Of a DNA stretch of 11,625 nucleotides, positions 1 to 7,473 are shown one piece after another. Positions within the stretch are counted from its first letter, which is position 1; every line of letters starts with the position of its first letter. The translations under genes and the position numbers were made by a program. Source of the DNA: Bacteroidota bacterium (lineage in GTDB: Bacteria > Bacteroidota > Bacteroidia > AKYH767-A > CANKSK01); contig CANKSK010000013.1 in the NCBI GenBank assembly GCA_947485425.1, forward strand, positions 1 to 11,625, given 5' to 3'. The notes beneath the pieces are model-generated. The model was not told where the DNA came from. It saw only the letters and a program-made list of their open reading frames with translations, and did no database searches.

Positions 1-11
1 ATAATAATAAA

Positions 12-737
12 ATGTACAACGAAATTGAAAATTTAAATACGGAAAGGCAAAATATTGCCACCGGAGCAATTGCCAAAACTTTTATAGCCAATGTGTTTTC
101 TTGGATGACTTTGGCCTTAACCATTACAGGAATCGTAGCGTATTTATTTGGCACAAACGAAGCATATACAAGTTTAATTATCACGCCTACTGGCTTTACA
201 GGACTTGGTTATTTTGCGATGTTTGCACCTATAGGATTTGTGCTCATCATGTCATTTGCTTTCAATAAATTATCTTCAACGGCACTCCTTGGTTTATTTC
301 TAGCCTATTCATTTGTGATGGGCATGAGCATGAGCACGATATTTCTTGCCTATAAAGCCGCATCGATATATATGACCTTTGGCATTACTGCCGGCACCTT
401 TGGATTTATGGCTGTATTGGGTTATACCACCAAAACAGACCTTACCAAATTTGGGAGCATCATGATTATGGGATTATGGGGAATTATGTTAGCCAGCATT
501 GTCAATATTTTTGCCGGAAGCAGCGCCATGGCTACCCTCATATCAATTGTAGGGGTTTTGGTTTTCACAGGGCTTACCGCCTATGATGTTCAGAAACTTA
601 AAAGAATAGGATCAGGAGTAGAATATGGCACTGAAGCCTCTTCAAAGCTTGCGATGATGGGCGCATTGAATCTATATCTTGACTTCATCAATTTATTTAT
701 CATGCTCCTGAGGTTATTCGGGGACAGAAGAAATTAA
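12..737 (+). CDS. Bax inhibitor-1/YccA (BI-1, TMBIM-like) family integral membrane protein
   Basis: A 241-residue, strongly hydrophobic protein with about seven membrane segments (roughly residues 26-46, 68-84, 91-113, 118-138, 147-167, 173-190 and 215-234) after a short polar N-terminus; this is the normal size and layout of bacterial BI-1 proteins. The family signature is visible late in the protein: TAYDVQKLK (Asp192) and LNLYLDFINLF (Asp224). In the Bacillus homologue YetJ the two corresponding aspartates form the pH-sensitive calcium-leak gate, so a role in inner-membrane ion (Ca2+) leak or membrane stress is plausible, but the bacterial function is not settled. The start ATG at 12 follows an A/T-rich leader at the window edge; no Shine-Dalgarno sequence is seen and the promoter may lie outside. 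A hairpin terminator follows at 844-874, so the gene is probably transcribed separately from fabD. Family assignment is firm; physiological role is inferred. Confidence 0.93.
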   Translation: MYNEIENLNTERQNIATGAIAKTFIANVFSWMTLALTITGIVAYLFGTNEAYTSLIITPTGFTGLGYFAMFAPIGFVLIMSFAFNKLSSTALLGLFLAYSFVMGMSMSTIFLAYKAASIYMTFGITAGTFGFMAVLGYTTKTDLTKFGSIMIMGLWGIMLASIVNIFAGSSAMATLISIVGVLVFTGLTAYDVQKLKRIGSGVEYGTEASSKLAMMGALNLYLDFINLFIMLLRLFGDRRN

Positions 738-831
738 TACTTATAAAAACCAAATATTCCTGCCCTAAAAAAGATATTAAAAGCATAATCACGAAAAGGT
801 GTTTATAAAACAGGATGGGTTAACCGCCAAC

Positions 832-861
832 TTTCCAGATTTCAAAAAATGCCTACCTTTG
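832..861 (+). promoter_or_regulatory. Candidate Bacteroidota-type promoter for fabD
   Basis: TACCTTTG at 854-861 fits the Bacteroidota -7 consensus TAnnTTTG exactly. TTTC at 832-835, 18 bp upstream, is one mismatch from the -33 TTTG. Transcription would start near 867, about 45 bp before the fabD ATG. The -7 element lies inside the terminator hairpin of the previous gene, so the match may be coincidental. Confidence 0.3.
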
Positions 862-874
862 GTGGGCATTTTTT
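844..874 (+). terminator. Rho-independent terminator after the BI-1 gene
   Basis: Arms 844-857 and 861-874 pair over 14 positions (AAAAAATGCCTACC with GGTGGGCATTTTTT, one T-G wobble) around a TTT loop, and the right arm ends in a T run. It lies 106 bp after the BI-1 stop and 37 bp before fabD. The A-tract on the left could let it act in both directions, but nothing converges from the right. Confidence 0.75.
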
Positions 875-911
875 ATTCTTCTATCACGCTTATCAATAAA
901 AAACAAAAAAT

Positions 912-1790
912 ATGAAAAGAGCATACGTATTTCCCGGGCAAGGTGCCCAATTCTCTGGAATGGGCAAGGAGTTGTATCAAAACTCGTCTATGGCCAAAGA
1001 CCTTTTCCACCAAGCCAATGACATCCTTGGTTTTTCGATTACGGATTTGATGTTTGAAGGAACAGATGAAGACCTTCGCCAAACAAAAGTTACACAGCCA
1101 TCCATTTTTTTACATTCGGTAATTCTCGCAAAAACATTGGGAGAAAACTTTAGGCCCGACATGGTTGCAGGACATTCGCTAGGCGAATTTTCGGCACTTA
1201 CTGCCAATGGCACCCTCAGTTTTGAAGACGGACTCCGCTTGGTATTGAAGCGTGCTACTGCAATGCAAAAAGCTTGCGAAATAGAAACGTCAACCATGGC
1301 AGCCATATTGGGACTTGAGGACAAAATAGTTGAAGATATCTGTTCAAGTATTGATGACATCGTAGTACCGGCCAATTACAATTGCCCTTTACAACTGGTA
1401 ATTTCAGGTAGCATGTCAGGGGTACAGAAAGCATGTGAGTTACTATCAGCAGCCGGAGCAAAAAGGGCCTTGATGCTGAGCGTTGGCGGTGCATTTCACT
1501 CACCTTTGATGGAGCCCGCTAGAAAGGAATTGGAAGAGGCCATTTATGCTACCAATTTTAAAAATGGAAGTTGTGCCGTTTACCAAAATGTAAATGGAAA
1601 AGCCGTTACAGACCCTGAAGAAATTCAAAAAAATCTTGTCGCGCAATTAACCGCTGCTGTGCGATGGACACAAACGGTTCAAAACATGCTAGTAGATGGA
1701 GCTACCTCATTTACAGAGGTGGGCCCCGGCAAAGTATTACAAGGCCTTGTAAAAAAAGTTAACCGAGAAGTTGAAGTTTTTAGCGCCTAG
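912..1790 (+). CDS. fabD: Malonyl-CoA:acyl-carrier-protein transacylase (FabD)
   Basis: Moves the malonyl group from malonyl-CoA to holo-ACP, giving malonyl-ACP for type II fatty-acid synthesis in the cytoplasm. At 292 residues it has the normal single-domain length. Visible signatures are the N-terminal VFPGQGAQ (residues 6-13, oxyanion-hole Gln10), the nucleophile elbow GHSLGEFSAL with catalytic Ser89, Arg114 in LVLKRATAMQ (binds the malonyl carboxylate), GGAFHSPLM with catalytic His196, and the late VGPGKVLQGL motif. Every key residue is present, so it should be active. The ATG at 912 follows an A-rich leader without Shine-Dalgarno and gives the expected MKRAYVFPGQGAQ start. The gene stands alone between two terminators rather than inside a fab operon; it converges on the protease gene. 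A PKS-type acyltransferase is possible by fold alone, but the standalone size and context favour FabD. Confidence 0.96.
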   Translation: MKRAYVFPGQGAQFSGMGKELYQNSSMAKDLFHQANDILGFSITDLMFEGTDEDLRQTKVTQPSIFLHSVILAKTLGENFRPDMVAGHSLGEFSALTANGTLSFEDGLRLVLKRATAMQKACEIETSTMAAILGLEDKIVEDICSSIDDIVVPANYNCPLQLVISGSMSGVQKACELLSAAGAKRALMLSVGGAFHSPLMEPARKELEEAIYATNFKNGSCAVYQNVNGKAVTDPEEIQKNLVAQLTAAVRWTQTVQNMLVDGATSFTEVGPGKVLQGLVKKVNREVEVFSA

Positions 1791-1846
1791 ATTTAAACAA
1801 ACTATTTCTTAGAAAATAGAAAAGAATACACTTACATTTTATCAAT

Positions 1847-1878
1847 AAAAAAAGGGACGATTGCTCGTCCCTTTTTTT
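1847..1878. terminator. Bidirectional terminator between fabD and the ctp/prc gene
   Basis: A perfect 14-bp stem: AAAAAAAGGGACGA (1847-1860) pairs with TCGTCCCTTTTTTT (1865-1878) around a TTGC loop. The A7 and T7 flanks give a T-run on either strand, so it can end fabD (+, stop at 1790) and the protease gene (-, stop at 1903) alike. Confidence 0.92.
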
Positions 1879-1902
1879 ATGCTTTAGTAGCAAAAATGAA
1901 AA

Positions 1903-4080
1903 TTATTTTTTCTGTGTTTCAGAAATGACATGGAAGGCCTCGAAAAGATAGGCATCCTTTTTAAGGGTCTTTAAAAATTGCTTGGTTTTCAACTCACTTA
2001 AGGTATCACCAACATTGGTAGGTGCATCCGCCATACCGAGAGAAGCGTCAAAACCAGGGATTGCTTTTTCAATTTCTTCAAATTTTTGGGCATCCATTTT
2101 CAGTTTTTTCTGTTCGGCACGAAAGTTTTGCAAATTTAAAGAGTATTTAGAATCATCCATTTGTTTTTTCAACTTTAGGCCTTCCTCATCAATCAACTTA
2201 AAGACAGGATTGCGTTCAATTCTAGACCTGCTTGCTTTTTTAATTTTTTCAATATTGGGATCATTTTTATCCCACTGCGTATATTTAGCGGGAGAAATTT
2301 CATTCCATGGCATTGCGTAATCTTGTTCTTTTTCTCCCATATCAATGTATGCGTATTTATCAGGAAAAATGATATCTGGAATTACCCCTTTGAGCTGTGT
2401 AGCTCCACCATTAATTCGATAAAATTTCTGTATCGTTACCTTGATAGATCCCAATGGTTTTAGGTTGTCATTTTCTGATGCCACATAATCATCAAGATTC
2501 ATCATGCGCTGAACGGTACCTTTTCCATAGGTAGAAGCGCTACCCATAATGATACCCCGTTTATAATCCTGCATCGCGGCCGCTAAAATTTCAGAGGCAG
2601 AAGCACTTAATGAATTTACCATCACCACCAAAGGTCCGGAATAAAAGACGGTAGGATCACGATCTTCGAGCATTTGAGGCAAGCCAAATCTAGATTTTAC
2701 TTGAACAATGGGGCCTTTTTCAATAAATAAGCCCGCCATATTGACGGCATCTTCCAAAGAACCACCACCATTGTCGCGTAAATCCAAAATAATTCCATCG
2801 ACATTTTCTTTTTTCAATTTGGCAATTTCATTTTTAACATCGGTAGCACAATTTCTGCCACCATTTCTGTTGAAATCTGCATAAAATCCGGGTAGTTTTA
2901 TATAACCCACATTCTTTTTATTATCCTTTAAGATAGCCGATTTGGCAAACGTTTCCTCAATCATGACCACATCACGAATAATGGGAATCACGACAATCGA
3001 TCCATCTACTTTTTTCACGGATAAACGAACCTCTGTCCCTTTTTTTCCTCTTATTAATTTCACGGCATTATCTAAGTTCATATCGACAATATCAACAGGT
3101 TCATCAGCGCCCTGTGCGACTTTGAGAATAATATCGCCTACTTTCAACTGACCTTGTTTCCAAGAAGCGCTTCCCGGAACAATATTTTGTACGCGGATGT
3201 ACCCATCTCTTTCCTGGAGTGTGGCGCCAATACCTTCCAACCGGCCTGTCATGCTGATATCAAAAGCTTCTTTTTCTTTCGGAGGAAAATAATTGGAATG
3301 TGGATCATAGGTTTCAGCCATCGCATTTAAATAGGCGCCCACACGATCACTTTTTTCAACCTGAGCAAGTCTTTTATACCATGAATCTTGGGATTTAAGA
3401 ACTTTTTTTCGTGCATCGGCTTCCATTTCTGCGAATGTCAAAATTTTCACCAAAGAATCTTTTTTTACAAGAGATTTGGACTCTTGAGATGTTTTATTTT
3501 TTTCCGCATCGATGCTTTTTAAATTTAGGATTGAATCATTTTTTTTAACTGCTTTTTCCTGTTCATCCATACTTTCAGAAAGCCTAACCATCACCTGATA
3601 TTTAAGGGATTTACGCCAGTTTTCTTTCAACTCATTATCATCAGAAGCATAAACTGCTTTTTTCCCGTCTAAAAGCATGGTTTCATCGGTAGTAAAATCA
3701 AAAGGCTTATCGAGAAATTCCTTATAAAATGTGCCTACTTGTTTCACTCGATTATTGACAATTTCCAAAGATTTTTCAAAAAACTCATAGCTTCCACTAT
3801 TTATCTGATCATCAAGTTGTGTCCTATACTTTTTCAATTCATCAATATCTTTTTGGGTAAAGAATCGCTTGTTTCCATCCAGAGATTTGATATAGTGATC
3901 AAAGAATTTTATCGAAAATGCATCATTGGCTTCCATGGGCTGCAAATGTGCAGAGTTCATTTCCTGAAACAATTCACGCAGAATGACTTCATTTCTATCG
4001 CCAGGATTGTGATTAAAAGAGGAAAAAATTAAAAAAGCAGACAAGTAGACTGCAAAAAGACTAAAGTGTTTTAATTTCAT
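1903..4080 (-). CDS. prc: Carboxy-terminal processing protease (Prc/Tsp type, peptidase S41A)
   Basis: Periplasmic serine protease that cleaves proteins from their C-terminal tails; Prc homologues trim lipoproteins and peptidoglycan hydrolases. At 725 residues it is of the long Prc/Tsp type (E. coli Prc is 682). Order: hydrophobic N-terminal export signal (residues 7-22, no lipobox Cys), a helical N-terminal domain (~30-270), PDZ (~285-360, with EGIGATLQ and GDIILKV), then the S41 core with GYIKLPGFY (392-400) and LRDNGGGSLEDA (434-445). The catalytic dyad is Ser494 in SASASEILAAAMQDY and Lys520 in GKGTVQ; Asp505 matches the third E. coli Prc residue. A C-terminal Prc-specific helical region follows (~595-725). 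Residues about 170-212 form a Lys/Asp/Ser-rich polar stretch that looks like a disordered insert. The ATG at 4080 follows an A-rich leader; CAATAGTA at 4143-4150 is a one-mismatch TAnnTTTG on the minus strand and might be its -7 box. It lies 104 bp after waaA on the same strand. Confidence 0.95.
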   Translation of the reverse strand: MKLKHFSLFAVYLSAFLIFSSFNHNPGDRNEVILRELFQEMNSAHLQPMEANDAFSIKFFDHYIKSLDGNKRFFTQKDIDELKKYRTQLDDQINSGSYEFFEKSLEIVNNRVKQVGTFYKEFLDKPFDFTTDETMLLDGKKAVYASDDNELKENWRKSLKYQVMVRLSESMDEQEKAVKKNDSILNLKSIDAEKNKTSQESKSLVKKDSLVKILTFAEMEADARKKVLKSQDSWYKRLAQVEKSDRVGAYLNAMAETYDPHSNYFPPKEKEAFDISMTGRLEGIGATLQERDGYIRVQNIVPGSASWKQGQLKVGDIILKVAQGADEPVDIVDMNLDNAVKLIRGKKGTEVRLSVKKVDGSIVVIPIIRDVVMIEETFAKSAILKDNKKNVGYIKLPGFYADFNRNGGRNCATDVKNEIAKLKKENVDGIILDLRDNGGGSLEDAVNMAGLFIEKGPIVQVKSRFGLPQMLEDRDPTVFYSGPLVVMVNSLSASASEILAAAMQDYKRGIIMGSASTYGKGTVQRMMNLDDYVASENDNLKPLGSIKVTIQKFYRINGGATQLKGVIPDIIFPDKYAYIDMGEKEQDYAMPWNEISPAKYTQWDKNDPNIEKIKKASRSRIERNPVFKLIDEEGLKLKKQMDDSKYSLNLQNFRAEQKKLKMDAQKFEEIEKAIPGFDASLGMADAPTNVGDTLSELKTKQFLKTLKKDAYLFEAFHVISETQKK

Positions 4081-4184
4081 TTTTATTCTATATAATTTTT
4101 ATAATTCGATTTAAAAGGAATCATCCTCTTTTTATGCATCGGCAATAGTAACGGAAAATTGCGATAATTGTTACATAAACAGGA

Positions 4185-5429
4185 CTATAAACCCATCTCT
4201 TGCATCTTTTGAAATATTTGAAGAGTAGCGCCCGATTCATCCTGAAAATAAACTTTCAATGCCGCCTTCATTTGATTTTGGACATCAGGATGTCCATTTA
4301 TAGAATCAAAAGCCGACAAAAATGCCTCTGTATTTGCAAAAGGAAACGCACAAGCCTTTTCTTTTAAAGCCAATGCCTCTCTTGACTTCAGATGATTCGG
4401 TCCAAAAAACACAGGAATACCGTAAACAGCTGCTTCAAGAATATTATGCACTCCTTTTCCAAAGCCGCCACCTACATATGCCATCTTTCCAAAAGCATAT
4501 AAATAGGCAAGTTGCCCAATATTATCGACCAGTAAGACCTTTGCATCATGCGCATTTTCAATGGAAAGCGATGAAAGCCTGACCGCTTGCGGGCCCCATT
4601 TTTTGAGCAGATGTGTCATTCTCATTTCTGAAATTTCATGCGGAGCAATGATCCATTTATAAGGCTCTGCCATTGGATTCTGAAAAAGAGAAAACAGATA
4701 ATTTTCATCCTCGGGCCATGTGCTTCCAGCGACAAGAATTGAAGCATTGCCAATAAATTCTTCCATGAAGGGCATTTTTGGGCGAGCTGCAGCAATTTCC
4801 AAAACCCGATCAAAACGTGTATCACCCGAAACGTCCACCTGCTCGATACCATTCTTATTCAACAATTGCTTTGATTGAAGATCTTGAACAAAGATGCATG
4901 TAGATTTTTTCAAAATTTCTCTATACCAAGCGCCAAAGCGGGAAAAAAAATACTGAGAGGGTCTAAATACAGCAGAAATATAAAAAAAAGGAGTTTCCTT
5001 TTTGTACAATACGCTTGTGTAATGATACCAAAATTCATACTTGACAAATACCACTTGAATAGGATTTACCAGAGACACAAATTTTTGGGCATTCAAGGCC
5101 GTATCCAAGGGGAGATAAAAAACATAATCTGCTAAAGGATAATTTTTTCTAATTTCATAACCGGAAGGCGAGAAAAAGGTCAGCACTATTTTGAGATTCG
5201 GTCGTTCTTTTTTTATTTTTTCAATGAGGGGTCTACCCTGTTCAAACTCTCCCAGAGAAGCACAATGCACCCAAATTCTTTTTTCACTGGTAACTAATTT
5301 TTCCTCTATTTTTTGAAAAATATTTTTGCGCCCACTGATCCATTTTTTTGCTTTAATATGAAAAGGAGAAAGCAATAGAATAGCAACATAATAGGCACGC
5401 ATACATATGTTGTAGACAAATAAAGACAT
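4185..5429 (-). CDS. waaA: 3-deoxy-D-manno-octulosonic acid (Kdo) transferase
   Basis: Transfers Kdo from CMP-Kdo to the lipid A precursor at the cytoplasmic face of the inner membrane, joining lipid A to the LPS core (GT30 family). Length of 414 residues is normal. The N-terminal hydrophobic segment (about 11-23) fits the membrane anchor. The signature HCASLGEFEQGRPLI (55-69) holds the catalytic-base position Glu61. Further marks are GDTRFDRV (202-209), GSTWPEDE (235-242), APHEI (262-266), and the C-terminal nucleotide-binding run from VGGGFG (319-324) through HNILEAAVYGIPVFFGPNH (328-346). Its ATG (5427-5429) overlaps the stop of the upstream beta-barrel gene in TGATG, which fixes the start and suggests translational coupling. 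Sequence alone cannot say whether it adds one or two Kdo residues. The gene shows that the organism makes Kdo-containing LPS or lipooligosaccharide. Confidence 0.95.
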   Translation of the reverse strand: MSLFVYNICMRAYYVAILLLSPFHIKAKKWISGRKNIFQKIEEKLVTSEKRIWVHCASLGEFEQGRPLIEKIKKERPNLKIVLTFFSPSGYEIRKNYPLADYVFYLPLDTALNAQKFVSLVNPIQVVFVKYEFWYHYTSVLYKKETPFFYISAVFRPSQYFFSRFGAWYREILKKSTCIFVQDLQSKQLLNKNGIEQVDVSGDTRFDRVLEIAAARPKMPFMEEFIGNASILVAGSTWPEDENYLFSLFQNPMAEPYKWIIAPHEISEMRMTHLLKKWGPQAVRLSSLSIENAHDAKVLLVDNIGQLAYLYAFGKMAYVGGGFGKGVHNILEAAVYGIPVFFGPNHLKSREALALKEKACAFPFANTEAFLSAFDSINGHPDVQNQMKAALKVYFQDESGATLQIFQKMQEMGL

Positions 5430-6187
5430 CAGTTGTAATAATATTCTGCAGGTTTTCTTTTATAGAACAGAATAATCCATCCAGCCCTAAGTCCATAAAG
5501 CATATCCACCCGAGATGAATTATCTTTTTCTATGGTGTCGAAGTTAAAAATTCGTCTGTTTTTGGTAAAAGCCTGAACACTTTCAGCACACAAAAAGAAA
5601 TTGATTAATCTGGAATTGCTCAGATAGAGAAATCCAATGGACTCTTGAAAAGCAAAACCATTTGTCAATCGATCATATCCTTTTTGGTATTCACCAGAAA
5701 GGGCAGGCACGGTATTGCCGATGACCTCAATTCTGATTTTATGCTCGAGAAATCCCGGACCGGCTTTCACAAAAAAGCCCGAACCTTGCTTAGGAGAAAG
5801 GGGAAACAATTTTCCGAATGAAGCATTTAGGGTATATCCCCTCTCATAAAAGCGAATATCGGCAAATCGGCCATCAACGCCAATCACATTCCCTGAAGAG
5901 GTAGAAATGGAATTTAAAATACCGCTTTCATGCAGGATGTTTCCAAATAAAAAAGAGCCTTCTAGACTAAAAAGAAAATTTTTCTTGTTTTTAAAGGACA
6001 AATAGCCACCTAGATTTGAATTCCATCCAAATCGGCTTGCCAAATCACCACCCGGTATTTGAAAGGCTGCTGACAAGCCCAAGGAATATTTAGAAATTTC
6101 AGGATCGTAATCCTGTTTTTTCCTTTGTTGGCCAAAAGCAAAAGCAACAAATAGAAATGCGATCAGGGAAATGATAAATCGTCTCAT
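5429..6187 (-). CDS. Uncharacterised secreted, probably outer-membrane beta-barrel protein
   Basis: Not assigned to a named family. From the ATG at 6187 it is 252 residues, with a clear signal peptide: basic MRR, hydrophobic core (4-18), and likely cleavage near AFAFGQ (15-20). An in-frame TTG nine bases further upstream could extend it to 255 residues, but the ATG gives the better signal peptide. The mature part shows alternating short hydrophobic/aromatic strands and Gly-rich turns (YSLGLSAAFQIPGG, GYLSFKNKKNFLFSLEGSFL, GFFVKAGPGFLEHKIRIEV, LYGLRAGWIILFYKR), as in small Bacteroidota outer-membrane barrels. GYDRLTNGFAFQESIGF (residues 170-186) is the most motif-like stretch. It lacks the typical C-terminal Phe and ends in a tyrosine-rich tail. 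Its stop overlaps the waaA start, so the two are co-transcribed and may share a role in envelope or LPS biology; that role is inference. It diverges from the sugar operon. Confidence 0.8.
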   Translation of the reverse strand: MRRFIISLIAFLFVAFAFGQQRKKQDYDPEISKYSLGLSAAFQIPGGDLASRFGWNSNLGGYLSFKNKKNFLFSLEGSFLFGNILHESGILNSISTSSGNVIGVDGRFADIRFYERGYTLNASFGKLFPLSPKQGSGFFVKAGPGFLEHKIRIEVIGNTVPALSGEYQKGYDRLTNGFAFQESIGFLYLSNSRLINFFLCAESVQAFTKNRRIFNFDTIEKDNSSRVDMLYGLRAGWIILFYKRKPAEYYYN

Positions 6188-6193
6188 GAAGGG

Positions 6194-6201
6194 CAAAAAT
6201 A
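6194..6201 (-). promoter_or_regulatory. Possible -7 box for the beta-barrel/waaA transcript
   Basis: Read on the minus strand this is TATTTTTG, an exact TAnnTTTG match. A TTTTG lies 15 bp upstream, shorter than the usual spacing for a -33 element. Transcription would begin almost at the ATG (6187), giving a nearly leaderless mRNA. The region is AT-rich, so a chance match is quite possible. Confidence 0.25.
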
Positions 6202-6234
6202 AACTTTAATTTGAACCAAAACCTTCTTTTTCAT

Positions 6235-6306
6235 GAAATTCCAAATAATAAGTATCTTCGCAGGTTGAAACGACATAGCAAACAGGAATTTCCAAAAAAT
6301 AAGTAT
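6235..6306. repeat. Pair of 21-bp imperfect direct repeats in the divergent intergenic region
   Basis: Copies at 6235-6255 and 6286-6306 match at 19 of 21 positions (mismatches at repeat positions 4 and 12); both end in ATAAGTAT and share a TTCCAAA core. They are offset by 51 bp, close to five helical turns. The second copy runs into the ATG of the aminotransferase gene (6305-6307). The first overlaps a weak TATCTTCG (6253-6260, one mismatch from TAnnTTTG). They could be operator sites or a duplicated leader segment; no function can be read directly. Confidence 0.6.
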
Positions 6307-7438
6307 GAAAAAGATACAAATGGTTGACTTAATCAGTCAATATGAAAAAATAAACGAAGAAGTAGATAATGCCGTATTGAATGTGATAAAGTCATCTGCG
6401 TATATCAATGGTCCGGAAGTAAAGGCTTTTCAGTCAGAATTAGAAGACTATTTGGGGGTAAAACATGTGATACCCTGTGCCAATGGAACCGATGCTTTGC
6501 AAATTGCGATGATGGCATTGGGGTTCAAACCCGGCGACGAGGTGATTACGGCAAGCTTTACGTATGTAGCGACGGCCGAAGTTATTGCCCTTCTTCAGCT
6601 CAAGCCCGTTTTGGTGGATGTAGATCCGATTACTTTTTCTATAGACCCCCAAGCGATTGAAGCGGCTATTACGGATAAAACAGTAGCCATTGTCCCTGTT
6701 CATTTATTCGGTCAATGTGTGGATATGGAGTCGATTTTGCAAATTGCACAAAAGCATCAATTAGCCGTTATTGAAGATACCGCTCAAGCAATAGGCGCCG
6801 ACTATACTTTTCAAGATGGGCACAAACAAAAATCGGGCACCATGGGAACCATTGGATGTACGTCTTTCTTTCCATCCAAGAACCTAGGTTGTTTTGGAGA
6901 TGGCGGAGCCTTATACACCAATGATGATGAATTGGCAAAAAAAGTACGTATGATCGCCAATCATGGCCAATCCATTCAATATGTGCATGATTCCATTGGC
7001 GTAAATTCAAGACTTGATTCGATACAGGCGGCCATTTTGCGCATCAAATTGCGAAGCCTTGACGCGTATTGTGAGGCCAGACAAAATGCTGCAGCATACT
7101 ATGATCAAGCGTTCCAAGGGCATTCAGCTATAACCATACCCGGCAGAAACGAGCATTCAACCCATGTATTTCATCAATACACCCTTCAGATCAAAGGCGG
7201 AAAGCGCGATGCCCTCAGGGCCTTTTTAGCGACAAAGGAAATACCTGCGATGATATACTATCCCATTCCTTTGCATATGCAAAAGGCCTACATGGATTCC
7301 AGATATCAAAAAAATACTTTTCCGATAACCAATGCCCTTTGCGACAGCGTCATTTCCCTTCCAATGCACACAGAACTTGATGAGGAGCAATTATCTTACA
7401 TAAGTAAAGCGGTGTTGGAATTTTTTGACTTGCAGTAA
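6305..7438 (+). CDS. wbpE: DegT/DnrJ/EryC1/StrS family aminotransferase, WbpE-like (UDP-3-keto-GlcNAcA 3-aminotransferase)
   Basis: PLP-dependent sugar aminotransferase. In the WbpA-B-E-D route WbpE aminates the 3-keto group of UDP-2-acetamido-2-deoxy-3-oxo-glucuronate, using glutamate. At 377 residues it has the family length. Seen directly: NGTDAL (60-65, phosphate-binding region), IEDTAQAIGA (156-165; Asp158 contacts the PLP ring nitrogen, Gln161 stacks nearby), and SFFPSKNLGCFGDGGAL (187-203) with the internal-aldimine Lys192. IGVNSRLDSIQAAIL (231-245) and the YYPIPLHMQ motif (318-326) are also typical. First gene of the rightward operon, 35 bp before ugd. The family assignment is near certain; the substrate rests on the nearby wbpD- and wbpB-like genes and the close resemblance to WbpE, so the symbol is by context. 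Another 3-amino-sugar aminotransferase is the alternative. Confidence 0.88.
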   Translation: MKKIQMVDLISQYEKINEEVDNAVLNVIKSSAYINGPEVKAFQSELEDYLGVKHVIPCANGTDALQIAMMALGFKPGDEVITASFTYVATAEVIALLQLKPVLVDVDPITFSIDPQAIEAAITDKTVAIVPVHLFGQCVDMESILQIAQKHQLAVIEDTAQAIGADYTFQDGHKQKSGTMGTIGCTSFFPSKNLGCFGDGGALYTNDDELAKKVRMIANHGQSIQYVHDSIGVNSRLDSIQAAILRIKLRSLDAYCEARQNAAAYYDQAFQGHSAITIPGRNEHSTHVFHQYTLQIKGGKRDALRAFLATKEIPAMIYYPIPLHMQKAYMDSRYQKNTFPITNALCDSVISLPMHTELDEEQLSYISKAVLEFFDLQ

Positions 7439-7473
7439 TCCACAGAAATAAAAAATGACAAGAATTTAAAGAT

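Noticed and set aside
818..825. GGTTAACC palindrome upstream of fabD
   Set aside because: An isolated 8-bp palindrome with no partner site; such sites are expected by chance.
849..899. A 16-codon open frame (ATG CCT ACC ... CAA TAA) ending 12 bp before fabD, a possible leader peptide
   Set aside because: Most of it is the terminator hairpin sequence; no ribosome-binding feature and no regulatory codon run. The frame is short enough to be chance.
890..903. TTATCAATAAAAAA occurs here and again at 1839-1852
   Set aside because: It is AT-rich, 14 bases only, and lies in two intergenic stretches with no shared context; chance is sufficient.
977..1375. Long open frame on the opposite strand of fabD (and similar ones opposite prc, ugd and wbpD)
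   Set aside because: These lie entirely within well-supported genes, have no start context, and their translations show no domain-like pattern; they are shadow frames.
4113..4134. Hairpin in the waaA-prc gap (AGGA/TCCT stem flanked by A and T runs on the minus strand)
   Set aside because: The stem is only about 7 bp with a bulged G and has little GC, too weak to call a terminator; waaA and prc may be co-transcribed.
6188..6196. Upstream TTG start for the barrel-like protein adding Met-Pro-Phe
   Set aside because: The ATG at 6187 gives a standard MRR signal-peptide start; TTG is rare and adds nothing recognisable.
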